Shown here piece after piece: positions 63,921 through 64,000 of a DNA stretch of 64,000 bases. The translations under genes were made by a program, and so were the position numbers. The stretch comes from Planctomycetaceae bacterium (GTDB lineage Bacteria > Planctomycetota > Planctomycetia > Planctomycetales > Planctomycetaceae). The notes beneath the pieces were generated by a model. The model was not told where the DNA came from. It worked only from the letters and a program-made list of their open reading frames with translations, and made no database searches. Each line of letters begins with the position of its first letter. Position 1 is the first letter of the stretch. The stretch is from assembly GCA_041398785.1 (NCBI GenBank), contig JAWKUA010000003.1, forward strand, positions 310,001 through 374,000, written 5' to 3'.

Positions 63921-64000
63921 ATGCACAACGCGATCACCAAAGCCGTCCGGCTGCTGCCAGTTGTCCTGGTCACGCTCAATTCCGTCGCTGCCGACGAGGC
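63921..64000 (+). CDS. exported protein, N-terminus only
   Basis: The gene begins at an ATG preceded by GGAG (63910-63913). The first 26 residues form a signal peptide (NAITKAVRLLPVVLVTLNSV then AADE), and the window ends there. It is divergent from the sugar-binding lipoprotein gene. Function cannot be told. Confidence 0.7.
   Translation, partial: MHNAITKAVRLLPVVLVTLNSVAADE

Overview
The window is GC-rich chromosomal DNA from a planctomycete (Planctomycetota). The support is a set of lineage markers seen directly: a PVC-type secreted dehydrogenase/cytochrome c gene, a DUF1559 prepilin-like protein, a dockerin/GEVED protein with an N-terminal RFEDRSLLS-type sorting motif, the TIGR04137-type small basic protein, a Minf_1886 family protein, RicT/PSP1 proteins and many short palindromic intergenic repeats. 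No phage, transposase, CRISPR array or plasmid backbone was seen. The genus cannot be named from this sequence alone.

Layout. 1-1 kb: a truncated Gly/Tyr-rich secreted protein and rpsU (bS21) with a clear terminator. 1.1-11.9 kb: an eight-gene minus-strand glycan locus. In transcription order it encodes a polysaccharide-deacetylase/GT2 fusion, a DegT aminotransferase, a Gfo/Idh dehydrogenase, a left-handed beta-helix acyltransferase, a UDP-galactopyranose-mutase-like FAD enzyme, a polysaccharide deacetylase, a GT39-type membrane glycosyltransferase and WecB. 12.4-15.4 kb: a PVC cytochrome gene broken by several frame changes. 15.5-21.4 kb: Minf_1886, RicT, then ffh-rpsP-trmD-rplS-yraN. 21.7-28.6 kb: a secreted protein with a frame break before a PASTA domain, tRNA-Leu(UAA), the small basic protein, a GH3-family enzyme, an NsrR-like Rrf2 regulator, a Tll0287-like c-heme protein and a cupin. 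28.7-40.3 kb: serine hydrolase, membrane glycosyltransferase, YkgJ-type protein, folC, ggt, GT4, queA. 40.5-43.9 kb: rfbB, rfbA and a UDP-GlcNAc/UDP-ManNAc-type 6-dehydrogenase. 44-52.7 kb: a giant dockerin protein, a copper/metal-type lipoprotein, the DUF1559 protein, a hydrolase and a coiled-coil membrane protein. 52.9-64 kb: tdh-kbl, a degenerate RicT paralogue, a double-GNAT protein, a LOG protein, dapB, a sialate esterase, a radical SAM protein and a sugar-binding lipoprotein.

How it fits together. Two regions 30 kb apart feed surface glycan synthesis: nucleotide-sugar enzymes (RfbA/B, the 6-dehydrogenase, Gfo/Idh, DegT, acyltransferase, WecB), polyprenol-type GT2 and GT39 transferases and a GT4. 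The 15-21 kb block is translation and protein targeting housekeeping. The 26-28 kb block looks like a small redox or nitric-oxide-responsive unit, with a 25-bp palindrome between its divergent genes.

The observations most worth a second look are the deacetylase-GT2 fusion with a lost metal His, the NsrR-like regulator with a palindromic site, the frame-broken PVC gene, the frame break before the PASTA domain, the three-copy 88-bp dispersed repeat that supplies the FolC C-terminus, and the RicT-like paralogue with a Cys/Gly tail.
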